DNA from: Trebouxia sp. TZW2008
Lineage: Eukaryota > Chlorophyta > Trebouxiophyceae > Trebouxiales > Trebouxiaceae
Assembly: GCA_002118135.1 (NCBI GenBank)
Contig: BDIU01000410.1
Location: 1-64,000, forward strand
DNA: 64,000 nucleotides
Direction of reading: 5' to 3'
Positions within the stretch are counted from its first letter, which is position 1. Each line of letters begins with the position of its first letter. Of this stretch, positions 1 through 10,554 are shown in pieces. The notes below the pieces were generated by a model, which was not told the DNA's origin, searched no databases, and worked only from the letters and a program-made list of their open reading frames with translations. A program made the translations under genes and the position numbers.

Positions 1-645
1 GTTCTGCAATTAGTTATGCATATTTAATTATGCACAATAATTAGTTCTGCCACGTTCCCTGGAGGTGCCTGCAATAGGCAGCAAAGCCCCTTCCTCAGAC
101 AGGCTTGACCTACCGGCCGGAGACTCAAACGCCACGCTGATCACCTTCTTGAGACACTGCGGATGCCCCTGTATGTATAAAAGGCTTAACCAATCTTGTA
201 GTGGAAACTGCAATCGTCTGAGATAGGGGCTGCAGTTGCAGAGAAGACTTTTCGCGCTTTCCGCTCAGCAGCTGCTGCGCATCCAAACCTTCACTTCACT
301 GCTGTCTCGCACAGTGACGAAGCAGCCACCAAAAAGTGGTTGGACTCTGTTGATGGCGCTGGTCAGGTCAAGATCGTTGTTGACTCAGATCGAAAGCTAT
401 ATGCTCAGTGGGGCCTTGGGGTGTCCAGCTTCTGGCATATCTTGAATCCTTGGAGTCTTCGGAGTGTTTATAGGACAGGCAGAGAGGATGGCATATGGAA
501 CAAGCCAACAGAAAGTGGCAACAGATGGCAAACTGCAGGCAGCTTTGCTGTAGATGGGCAGGGGACAGTGCAATGGAGCAAGAAGGCTGGCACTGCTGAT
601 GAGGCTGTTGACTTTGAAGAAGCTGTGAAGGCAGCAACATCATAG
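1..645 (+). CDS. AhpC/TSA (thioredoxin-like PRXL2/AAED1-type) protein, 3' part
   Basis: C-terminal part of a thioredoxin-fold peroxiredoxin-like protein whose 5' end lies outside the window. An exon runs to 170 and ends in FLRHCGCP, the usual CxxP active-site region of this family. Donor GTATGT is at 171, the acceptor ends at 235, and the last exon is 236-645 (stop TAG). The phase joins cleanly: the split codon gives Phe and the next exon reads AEKTFRAF. Downstream, SHSDEAATKKW, YAQWGLGVSSFWH and WQTAGSFAVDGQG match the AhpC/TSA antioxidant family known from fungi and algae. A redox role in cytosol or plastid is inference. The first complete exon may begin near 44 after a TAG acceptor. Confidence 0.75.
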
Positions 646-1716
646 ACTGGTGCAAAACAAAGGCCGATTGCAGGTTCTAACTGCAATGCTCATGTGTTCA
701 TTTGAAGGAGTGGCATGGTCAAGAACTTGCTCCCGTATTGCATTGCTCTTTCAACAGCTCAGCCTATCTCTGAGCTGCCAGGCTAAATTCAGCAGCTTGC
801 TGCAGGATGTTAGCACCTTTGAGGCGCAACATCAATGCATATGGCCTGATGGGTTGCGTTTGGCGTTCACACATTGAGCTTGCCATTCAGTTGTGGGGCT
901 TGCTTCATGATGTCATAGGTTCAAGTTCTACTTTTGTCAGCTGAGCTCCTGCTGACATCTAAACCCGTGTCAGCACTGGCAGTGTGCTGACATTGTGCCT
1001 GCTGATGGCTTGGCTGCACAAACAGTGTGTCGTCCTTGACCGGGTGTCGACAGTTTGAACTGCTCCTTTTGATGCTGCAAGGATGAGACTTGTCAGAAAC
1101 ATGTTCAGTAATTCTGCCAGAGATTTGCTCAGGGCCTTTGATGCCATGACAATGTGTGCTGATGTATCTGCTGGCATCCCAGCCTGCTGTGTTCGGACAA
1201 TTAATTTGTGAACTGATCAGTAATCACTGATCGTGAGTCACAAACTGCCTCAAAAGTCCTATGTCAGTCCTGCAAACATGCCCAAGATACATACGATGGT
1301 GACTCTCAGGCATTGATACCTGCAGTCTGGCTGCCACAGACTCTGGCGGCTTGTGTCTGAGGGTCACTGCGAGTTTAAGAAGTGCGGCTGCCCTTTACGG
1401 GACATGCCTGCTGCTTTTGGTCACGACCAAGTCTGCTCGCCTTTGCATTCAATCTAATCTGAACTGACTCTTGTGAACGTTACTAGTGAAACCTAGGTGT
1501 GTTAAACATCATCTTGATGAGAGTGACATGTACACGAAAAAGCGGGGGGCCCCCCTCTCTCTCTCCTGGCGCGGCTTCCTGACGGCGTAATCTGAGCTGA
1601 GCATAGCACGGCATAGCATAGCACAGAGCATAGCAGGCCAAAAGCGGTCTACGATCAAACGCAGGGCTGTTTTCCTCTCTTGTTCATAACAATCGTCTCA
1701 AGCGAACCCTCGTGAG
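646..1716. other. intergenic, no gene seen
   Basis: 3' flank of the AhpC/TSA-like gene and 5' flank of the F-box gene. Nothing coding is supported. A G/C run followed by a CT-rich tract (about 1540-1565) and a short imperfect GCATAGCA repeat (about 1597-1636) are the only local features. Confidence 0.6.
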
Positions 1717-3256
1717 ATGGCCACAACCGTACCTTGCGACCTGATAGCAGCTGAGGTGACAAGACAGTTCCTGTGGCCCGACTACTTGAGTGTTTTTGAA
1801 AAGCTGGCCTGTCACGAGGTCTGCAAAGCATGGAGGGAAACGTTTCGGCAGCTTCAGTGGTCATTATTTGCTTTGACGGGAGAAGCGACTGGACATGCCT
1901 TGCATCAGACTGTGGCGACCCAACGATTTCAAGCGGACGCCCAAGATCACTTGAAGCATCTTGTGCCTGGCTGAGCTCTGCAGCAAGCCGTGTACAACGC
2001 ATACAAATTCGTGCCTTCCATCCGTTAATCTCGCAGCTGCAGCAGCTTCTAAGCGTATTGCAGTCTACAGAGTTGCCAAGAACACCAGAGCTAGAGCTCA
2101 TACTACAAGCAGGTAGATTTGCTTTGAGCTACACTGTCGTTGCTTATGCACAGGCGTACAGTTGAGATAGCAGATAGCTTGCACACTGCTTATGCACCAA
2201 GAAATGCCAATGCATCTCGGTAAAACACTTCCCAAAATAGCATGCTACTCATGCAGATGACACGTTTTTCAGCAATCATCACGAGCCACTTGTGCATGCC
2301 CTGGTGTCGCTGGATCTTCGTCATTCTGGTCAGTCTGACATGCTCCACCTGCAGAATGCTGTAAACATGACTCACCTCACCTCATTATCTCTTCAAGGAC
2401 ATGGTGGACTCATGAGAACCACGGTTTGTGATGAGCTTGCTCTGCTTCAGTCTCTGCCATTCCTGCACCACCTTAAATTGCGCAACCTTTCTGAGCCAGT
2501 GCTCAGCTGTGAGGGGAGCATGCTCTACGCCAGCTAGAGTTGTGGGACTTGGATAGTGACATCCATGATCTTCGATGCTCAACACAGATTACACTGCTGA
2601 GTATGGAATGGAGTCACAACATGCCACGAGCTGTTCAACTTCCTGCTGGCAGCAATGTCAGTTTGCAACACCTCTCACTCAGCGCCGTATACCAACATTT
2701 GAATGGGCAACAGTCCTATCGGCTTGACAACCTTTCAGCTGCAACTCAACTCACATGCATACAGCTTCATGGGGCTTACCCTCACAATTTGAGTGAGCAT
2801 GGCTGGCCTGCATCTATGCCAAATCTACAAGATATATCTGGTAGCAATTTGCCGTCAGGACCTCCACAGCAGCTGGTCGGGTACAGCAGTTTGCGCCACC
2901 TCACTTTGTACTGCTTTAACTCAAAGGACGCAGGGGTGGTGCTGCCTACTTGGCTTTCAAGGCTCACTCAACTGGAATCCTTGGCTTTGCATGCAAAGTT
3001 GTCTGAGTTTCCAAACTGTTTGTTACCTTTGAAACAGCTGCAGAGCCTGAATCTGACAGCATGTGGTCTCGCCACTATGCAGCTGCCTGCCACAGTTCTT
3101 GAATTTCTAGGTTTTACTGCTCTCACACATCTTGACTTGTGGCATTATGATGGGTTTGATGCACCATTAAATTTGTGTAGTCACAATGAACAGCTTTTTG
3201 CCATTTTGAAACAGTCGTTGCGCCCTGATGTTTTCCAGTACAAAATGGAAGACTGA
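1717..3256 (+). pseudogene. F-box / leucine-rich-repeat protein, frameshifted
   Basis: Start ATG at 1717 opens an F-box-like helix region (residues about 7-40, with LWPDYLSVFEKLACHEVCKA), the adaptor module of SCF ubiquitin ligases. It is followed by leucine-rich repeats that would select substrates. The LRR part reads well: exon 2273 onward with HALVSLDLRHSG and LTSLSLQG, then 2540-3256 with SLRHLTLYCFN, QLESLALHA and TALTHLDLW. The frame is broken near 1960: the original frame stops at 1972-1974, whereas continuation of the family (WLSSAASRVQRIQIRAFHPL) is in another frame. It is broken again near 2515, where continuation as RQLELWDLDSD needs a one-base shift. No introns of credible size explain either break. 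An intron about 2112-2272 fits. Either a decayed gene or two assembly indels. Confidence 0.6.
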
Positions 3257-4331
3257 GCTTGTAACCAGTTTTTTCTTTTAGATTTGCATGTGTTGGATGC
3301 TATGTACAGCTGCAGAGTCTGCAGCTGGGTCTGACCCAGCTGTGTTGATTTGGCGTTTCTTTGTGTTCGTTTCCTTGACAACTTTGCAGATGATGTTGTG
3401 CTGTGAAGTGTAACGACTTGGCATTATAAGATGGGAAAATAGGTGTGCATACATCATCCCTACACTCCTTGAGCTGAGTCGTTACTACCACTGTTGTGCA
3501 CACTACACTTGAAGTGATCATGTCAGACGCCAGTCATATGGCAGATATATAGTTGATGATGCTCAGGCAGCCTACTGTGGTGTCTGTGTTGATGACATGT
3601 GAGGGGTTGTGAAATCGCTCATGTGGCAGGTATCAAGGCCGGATGAATCCGTCACGCGCCTGCGCAACCTTACCAGATTGCAGTTGGCTAAGCCTGTGCT
3701 TGCCATTGTCGAATTGCAAAGCTCTTCGGCCTTTTCAGGCTTGTCCTCTGACTTGAGTCCCTTCAGTCGATGTGTAGCTAACAAAACATGATTGAAACTT
3801 GTAGGCCATGATTGCTGTTCAATGTAGCTACAGGAGAGACAGACGGAAATTCAATGTTGTATGTCATTGAGCCAGGTGTCACTCACACCGCATGCAGTGG
3901 CAAATCCGACTGCAGCACGCAAGGACAGGACATTGCCATGCAGTGCCACCCTGCAGACGTTGCACGGCACTTGTGCAGATGATGAGAGCAATGACAGGTT
4001 CATGACTTCTGAAGCAGCAAAGCTATGGTCCGTGATCAGGCATGCGGACACATATGTCTCTGCCTGATGTGTTGAATCGCTCTTGGTCTCTAGGGACAAT
4101 TGAGTAATGGCGCTGCACCTGATATGACAACACTTCCCAATGCGCCCAGCAAGATTGATCACCTAGAGTTGAATGTCACTACATGCCTGCATGCTTTGAC
4201 TGATGCAATCACTGAGCTAAACAAACAGTCACCCAAGGTGCGTCACAAGATCATTGTGCTACACACAATCATGTGTTGCTACTTGTTGCTCCCTCTATGC
4301 TACACAAACTGGTCTAGCCTTGACAATACAG
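3257..4331 (+). other. LRR-like debris, no intact gene
   Basis: Short open stretches resemble leucine-rich repeats on the plus strand: VTRLRNLTRLQLAKPVL near 3650-3715 and KIDHLELNVTTCLHALTDAI near 4150-4210. They lie just downstream of the F-box/LRR gene and could be remnants of a tandem copy. No continuous model with splice sites could be built. Confidence 0.3.
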
Positions 4332-7300
4332 TCACTGAGCGCAAGCTTTCTGTCTCACAACCCCTCTGAACCTGGGGGTACCCGTGCCCGCCCCCCTTGA
4401 CCCTGCCTGACCCCTGTCACGAAAATTTCCACGCTGGACGCTCCTCCCACCCCAATCAGCCTTTCTGCCATTTTCTGCTCTGGCACCGCGACCTGAAAAG
4501 CTTCCTCTAGATCTGGACTGTCTGCCTCGTTCTGTGCCAGCCGGGCCCGTTGAGCCTGCCCTACCTCGGCCACCCCTGAAGGCTTTGTGACTGCCAGTGC
4601 CTTTGCTCATGTCATCTTCAGGATCCTCACCAACCTGAGCTCAAACGACAAGAGTTTGGGGACAAGGCAGCCGGGTCAATAGAACTCAAGCGAAAACAAG
4701 CTGCGATTGCTGGATTGGGCACGACCATGATGTTGCAGCAACATCCTGAGCTGCTTTTGGCAACACAGGCTCCTGCAACTGTGCCATGATACAAAGCTCC
4801 CCCTTTTCTGGATGTACAAGGATGTTCTGACAAATGGTATCAAACAAGCAACAGGAAACCATGTCATGTGCCTCTCTCTTGCACTGAACATCACCTGATC
4901 AATACTACGCACAGCAGACTTCCAAAGCTTGGTCAGCACTGCATTACGATGAACCTGGCTCATTTGAACACGACACAGCAAACCAAGTACGGCACAAGTC
5001 ATCTTGTTACCACTCTGAAATCAAGCTAAATACTACATGGGATATCAAGGAAAATCATACCACATTTGTGCAGTAGCATGAGCAAAATGTACATACATAT
5101 GACATTTGCTGATCATGCACAAAAAGGAGAAGCAAAAATCATTGACGTATATCTTCGCATGTATCTGATCCCCAAAGTAGATAACCAAGCCCACAAGCAT
5201 GCTTGGCGGACACACATTTGCGCCCAGTTGGAGTGCTTGAACACTAGTACATGACTACATTGCATGGTGTTGTCCAGTGAAATGTGATTTGCCTGATGAC
5301 TTCTGACCGGACTTTATTGAAAGAAGCAAAGTGTCTGTGTCACATGTGCGCGTAACTCAAAGGATGTTTGATCATACCTGATCCTTGTAGTAAGCTGTGT
5401 CATCATCGTCAGAGACTGCCTGCCCTTCTTCTCCTTCTTCCCACCACTGCTTCCTCCTCTTCTTCCTCCCTTGAGCCTCTGTTTGCTCCCCTGCCTGCCG
5501 CTTCCTGTCAGCTTCTTTCTTTCTTACATTCTCTTCCTGTAAAGAATGCGGAAGAAACATGTATCCAGCTTTGTAGAGACCTCAGAAGAACCTGTTATAA
5601 ACAGTCTATGCTTGTGCTGGAAGCACTCAAGTCTGCAGGCAACTACAGGCAAGACAAGGCAACCTCGCTGGCTACATAAGACTTCAAGTAGAACAGACAG
5701 CAGGCACATTACAGACTGGTGCAATTCCTGTCATGTATTCATCACAAAACAGACGTGGTGAATAGTGGCTGATGCGACCAGGTCACTGTCAGCAGATCAA
5801 AGGCGTTGACAGTCTACAGCAAGTCAGCAGAGTCATCTTTTATCTGTTGCATTGCAGGCAGCTTGCAAGACACGACCACAGTATGAACAGTCACTAGCCC
5901 CATCACATGCAAATCCTGTTGATGTACTATGTAGACAACTACACACAAATGTACCTGCTGCTTGCGGCGCTTCTCTTTCAGCTGTCTCGCCTGTTCTTTC
6001 TCATCCTGTTGCTCAGAGGCCTCACCAGCAGTCTTCTTCACAAGGCTGTGATACAGTACTTTGCCATCGCACAGCCCCTCCTCCACCTTCATCACTTCAA
6101 GCTCAAGCCTGGGACCAATCTGCATTGTATTGTGCAAATGCTAAGGTTCCAAAACTTTGAAATGCAACGACTGACTTTTGAGTCTTCTGGAGAAACACCT
6201 GGGAGACAGGTTGGTGAACTGCACTGAACGCACAAGCACAAGTGAAAACTAGCACCTTTGCTACAAACCACAATCTATCATATTTGTTTTGTACAGAAAG
6301 AGTGACAAGCAAAAAGGCGCATTTCTTGTAACTTGACCCTGCTCTGGCATGAGGCCTGATTCCCACGCACGATATCATGGGCTAGGGCCTCGATGTTCAA
6401 AGCAATATGCACAATTTGTCCAGCAATTTCAGGCTCATTGCAGCGAGGCATGCTTCTTTGCTGTCATTTGCAATTGCCAAGATGCTGACACTTGACCGAG
6501 GGACAGACCTCTTGCAGCTTGACCCTGCTCTGGCGTGAGGCCAGATTCCCGCGCCCCACATCCTGGGCCAGGGTCACCCGGGATTCTGCAGCCTCCTCCC
6601 CCTCACTCTCCTGCAACAAAGGGAACAACCTTTGCGATGACTATACAATTGATTCTGTTTTCACTATTTTCAGACCTTTTCTGGAAGCACATGAATATTG
6701 ACTGCTATATCTTTGCAGCCTCCTTCCGTCACTTTCCTGCAGTAGAAAACGTTGAGCCAATCAAGCAGGCGGGCAGGCAGGCAGGCAGGCAGGCAAACCA
6801 AAGAGCACAGATTGTGACAAGTCTTCTGTCTTCTGGGTGTGTGAGACAGCTCTGAGTTCAAATGTACCTTTGTTCATAAGTCATCCTTGACTGTTGCTCA
6901 ACTTGTGACACGTCGTAGTAGAAGCCCATTCGTGTTGACACTCTGTGTGACTTTGACTGGGAGAAAAACACAATATAACAGCTCACCCACTCATAGTGGT
7001 TGTTGTTCAGAAATTTGTGAGATAGTCTGCAGGCAGTTGTGTATATCGATCTGACTATATCAGACCCTTGCACGTCTGGTACACTTTCTGCTAGCAAAAA
7101 TGTTTGCTTCACGTCCCACCAGCTTTGGCAAAACTACAGTTGAGAAAGGCATACAGCAGTAGCTGACCAGCCCAGACATTGCTCAAAAACTCTGAGATGT
7201 TCTTGGCGTTGTTGAACACAGTCCTCAGTATTCAAAGCTGGATCTGTTGACAACATCACACAGAAGCAGCTCACCGAGCCATAGCCACTCTTGCTCAGAA

Positions 7301-10024
7301 ATTCTGAAACGTCCTGTACATTGCTCATATCTGGGACAGCCCTTTGACCTATCAGGGCCTTTACGCTCTTGCTGACCCCGCTGGGCTGTGCTGAGATGCT
7401 GTAGTGACGTAGGTGAATGCGCTTGCTTGCCTTGTCATAACTCAACAGCAGAATCCTCTGCATGCAAAGATATGTATTCAGTCATTAGCATGTCATGCGG
7501 GTCATGTGCATTTTGTTGATGCTGGTCAAGTGTGCTCAGGTACTATAGTGGCGCAGGTGAATGTACTTGCTGCCTTTGGCATAGCTCAACAACAAAATCC
7601 TATGCAGACAAACATGAGATTCAGGATGTCTGTGCAAGGCATGATGTGCGTGTACTGCATGAATGCCATTGATTTGCTGTAATGGCGCAGGTGAATGCGC
7701 TTGCTGACCTTGTCATTACTCAACAATAGAATTCTCTGCAGAAAAAATCAAGCTATAGCATGATGTGGCAAAAGAGAATGAGCACAGGCTGTATCTTAAA
7801 CTGGTTGAGGCTGGTGGTCCGCACAGTGACCAAGGCTTGTCTAGACCATTGCTAGGGTTTGTTTGATTTGCTTCAACCGCAACCATGCACAAACCTTATC
7901 CGTTAAGAGACCATGAAAGTGAGAGAAAGTTGTACCTTGCACTGCTTGAGGCTAGTGGTCTGTACGTTGATGGCAGGGAAGAGATTCTGAAACAGGGCAG
8001 TGGCCAGCTTGAGGTGCTCCTCACCACCAAAGCTGTTCAGCACAACCAGAGGAGCATCCTGCAGCCAACCTCTTGATTTGCCATTTTCTCCTCAGGTTAG
8101 TACATGCTGAGTTTGAGGCCACAATCATGTTTTGAAATGTTCAAAACTGTTTATTACCACCTCCCTGCAACTTTACATTGACACTGATGTGTATTTGCCT
8201 GACTTTATGCACTGTGAAGGGCATGACAGATGGGACGGACAATGTCATGCCCAACGCATTGGCCTTCATTTTACGTGAGACACAGCCAAGACTCTCAATT
8301 TATTGAAGCAAAAAAGAGCCTTATTCAGAGTGTGTTGGGTTTGGTGTACCTGCCACAAGGTGTCAGGGGTGCGAGGCCTGTTCTGGCTTGCTGTCACATC
8401 CTTCATAAGCGAGTACTGGTGAATCTTCATTGTCAGGGTAGGGCCCTGCAGCAATGCACTACCTTGACTTTCAACGTGCAAGTGAATTCGACGCTGATGC
8501 TGGTTGTTGCACAAAGACGCAACGTGGGTTTGCTGATGGTTGCACATGCTGACATAGAAGATTGGAGAACACAGGTCAGGCTCAGGTATGTACACACTGA
8601 CAGTCCAGTGTGAGGTGATTTACACATGTGCTACGGTGATGTGCCGGTCTGAAAGATACACTTTGGCATCTGCAGATCAAAGATGATGGATTGCAACATG
8701 CTTCTTTCGTCACTGGATGGTTCACAGCAAATTTCAAGAGCAGTGATCATGACTGCATGCAGGTGCAGCAAACTGTAGAGCTCGTCTGCAGTCATATGAT
8801 AAGCAAGGAGTGTGGGCACAAGACAGATGCACTCACAGGCCATGTGCAGAGGTGCTTTGCAGAAATGCATAAGTGTATGGCTTACCCTGGGTGCTTTGGC
8901 AACTCTGAGATAGCATGCGTTTTCTGTAGCAGTGAGTATCAGAAACTGGGTCACTCCCAATGGGCCGGCAATGTGCACAAAATCTTTCAATACATTCCGC
9001 TTGGATTCCTGCAACAGTGCCAAAAGCATATAGTTGTCACACCAATGACCAATGAACAGTGGTGAAGACTTAGCTTGGCAGACAACTGTGTACAAAGATC
9101 CCTCCACCCTCCTCGTGCCGTATGAATGATTCAGGTGAACGCAACACCAAACTGGTTGGAGTTAGTCGTTTGCTCCAGTATGTACCTAGATGGGCCTGCC
9201 GGGCCTGTCTAGCATGCATGGACAGATGAATGAACACAAGGCTGCAGCATCACTTTTGGTTGCAAGTGACATGCAGAGGGTCAGGAGCACATGCACACTG
9301 TACTGACATGCTGAGCCAGACGCGCATGTAGTCAAGGCTCACACATGAGGAGCATTTGTGTTGAGATACAAACAATTATATACCCTAAAAGTAGACTGCA
9401 CACCGTGCAAGATGTCACTATACGAAGTGTCAGCATTGGCAGGTGATCACTGCCAGCCTCCATGCAACGCAACAAGTTGGGGGACTGTCGCACTGTTCAT
9501 ATGGTTTGGCGAGCTGCGCGCAAAACGCTGCAGTGTTGTTGCATGATGTGCTTACCCTGAGGTTTGTTGCAGTGTTGGGGGACATCATTTTCCTCAGATC
9601 AGCCTCCAGAGACTTCAATACCAGCTGCAAGTCAGGCATGCAAATGTAAAAAAGCAACACACCAGCAGTGAGACCAACAAACGTGACTAAATGCATACTC
9701 AAGCAAGAATGCAGTTATTGTCACTTGTTGCATCACTGCGAGTCACTCACCCCATGCTTGCCTCGCCAGAAGACGAAGGTCTTGGGTCCTGTTTGCTTTT
9801 GCGCCTCTTGTGCGCCAGGCTGCTGCGTACGCTTCTTGACCTGTAGTCGCACAGCGCAACCAAACTAAAGATCGCCCAGGAGGAGATATGCGTGCGACAA
9901 CGGCGGCCAAGCGCGATGAGGAGAGCAAAGCGCATGGCAAGGGCAATGCAATGAGCAGAAAGAAAACACAGTGCTTCCTTTGCGCCAGCAAGACAGGAGA
10001 GGATACCCGTCGAGTTTTCGCCAT
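4332..10024 (-). CDS. PPAN: Peter Pan / SSF1-type Brix-domain ribosome biogenesis factor (11 exons, 476 aa)
   Basis: Nucleolar factor needed for 27S pre-rRNA processing and 60S assembly (SSF1/PPAN family). Exons on the minus strand: 10024-10007, 9840-9751, 9624-9556, 9008-8886, 8445-8350, 8058-7936, 7457-7275, 6610-6509, 6119-5955, 5536-5378, 4634-4332; every junction is phase 0. Diagnostic pieces in order are MAKTRR, KTFVFWRGKHG, LRKMMSPNTATNLR, VLKDFVHIAGPLGVTQFLIL, LRVAKAPR, GPTLTMKIHQYSLMKDV, PLVVLNSFGGEEHLKLA, IHLRHYSISAQPSGVSKSVK, NVQDVSEFL and RLELEVMKVEEGLCDGKVLY, covering the whole Brix domain. The tail is basic and acidic (QWWEEGEEGQ, DDDDTAYY) and ends in about 90 residues rich in RGG/RG and Ser-Arg. 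The N-terminal exon codes only six residues. Divergent from RPS10. Confidence 0.93.
6331..6395 (-). repeat. decayed copy of PPAN exon 8 (3' half)
   Basis: The stretch containing CTTGACCCTGCTCTGGCATG repeats the 3' half of PPAN exon 8 (6509-6575) with scattered differences, and lies in the next intron. It is not needed for the protein. Visual alignment only. Confidence 0.7.
6716..6745 (-). repeat. partial copy of PPAN exon 8 acceptor edge
   Basis: GCCTCCTTCCGTCACTTTCC and following TGCAG resemble the 5' edge of exon 8 plus its acceptor (6590-6616). It lies upstream of the real exon. Short match, so moderate support. Confidence 0.45.
6764..6795. repeat. GCAG microsatellite
   Basis: About seven tandem GGCA/GCAG units inside the PPAN intron between exons 7 and 8. 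Confidence 0.85.
6976..7215 (-). repeat. two decayed copies of PPAN exon 7 3' edge
   Basis: Two segments (about 6981-7026 and 7165-7215) resemble the 3' end of exon 7 (7275-7330). On the minus strand they read like ..FLNNNHYEWVS and ..ISEFLSNVWAG beside the true VSEFLSKSGYGS. The first still has a GTGAGC donor at the matching place. Confidence 0.6.
7541..7741 (-). repeat. two tandem copies of PPAN exon 7 5' edge
   Basis: Segments 7541-7607 and 7677-7741 repeat the first roughly 65 bases of exon 7 (7390-7457) including the acceptor. On the minus strand they read RILLLSYAKGSKYIHLRHYS and RILLLSNDKVSKRIHLRHY beside the true RILLLSYDKASKRIHLRHYS. Spacing of the acceptors is about 140-150 bp. They lie in the intron between exons 6 and 7. 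Confidence 0.85.
7790..7845 (-). repeat. decayed copy of PPAN exon 6 3' edge
   Basis: Contains GTTGAGGCTGGTGGTCCGCA, matching the end of exon 6 (about 7940-7965) with substitutions. It lies in the following intron, next to the exon 7 edge copies. Confidence 0.6.
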
Positions 10025-10554
10025 AACGCCTGCAGGAAGACTGCACCGCCAGGCAGCCTATCTGAGGTGTGCTGGCGTACCACCAGAGCGCGATCGGGGC
10101 GATCGCTTTCCTTTCAACTGCGAAAGACGGCCTGCGATTTGCACTTCCGCACTGCACTGCACTGCAGACTGCACACGGACGCCGGTCGCCGTGTAACGGA
10201 TTCCGTGCGTGTCTAGGGTTCATTTGCGTAGTTGCATAGGGTTTCATGGGGTTCAACATAGCTGCTTGCAGGCGGCCGCTTCAGCCAATTTTGGAAGAGC
10301 GGCGTCCTTGCTGCAGGTAAGAACATTCAAATTGACTTGCAAGTCTGTCGGCTTTCTTCTGTATGCGCGATCTGCTGTTACACCTGTAAAGAGGTCTAGA
10401 AGTGCCTGATGCCAGCTTACCTTTTTGTCTGCGCACACTGCCTTCTTGTTCTCTCAGTGCCGCAATCTCGCCCTGAGTCTGTTTCCAAATTTGCAGTTCA
10501 CCGGGAGTCGAGTTGGCCTAGAGCCGACGCGAAGTACTCCCCCCAAAGTCCACC
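10025..10554. promoter_or_regulatory. divergent PPAN / RPS10 promoter region
   Basis: The 530 bp between the PPAN start (minus) and the RPS10 start (plus) must hold both promoters. It contains two telo-box-type motifs: TAGGGTT at 10214-10220 and TAGGGTTT at 10237-10244. AAACCCTA elements are known in land plants in promoters of ribosomal-protein and ribosome-biogenesis genes. Co-expression of the pair is an inference. Confidence 0.6.
10317..10496 (+). other. probable 5'UTR intron of RPS10
   Basis: CTGCAG followed by donor GTAAGA at 10317 and a pyrimidine-containing TTTGCAG acceptor ending at 10496, just upstream of the RPS10 ATG at 10555. Leader introns are common in ribosomal-protein genes. 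No coding content. Confidence 0.5.
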
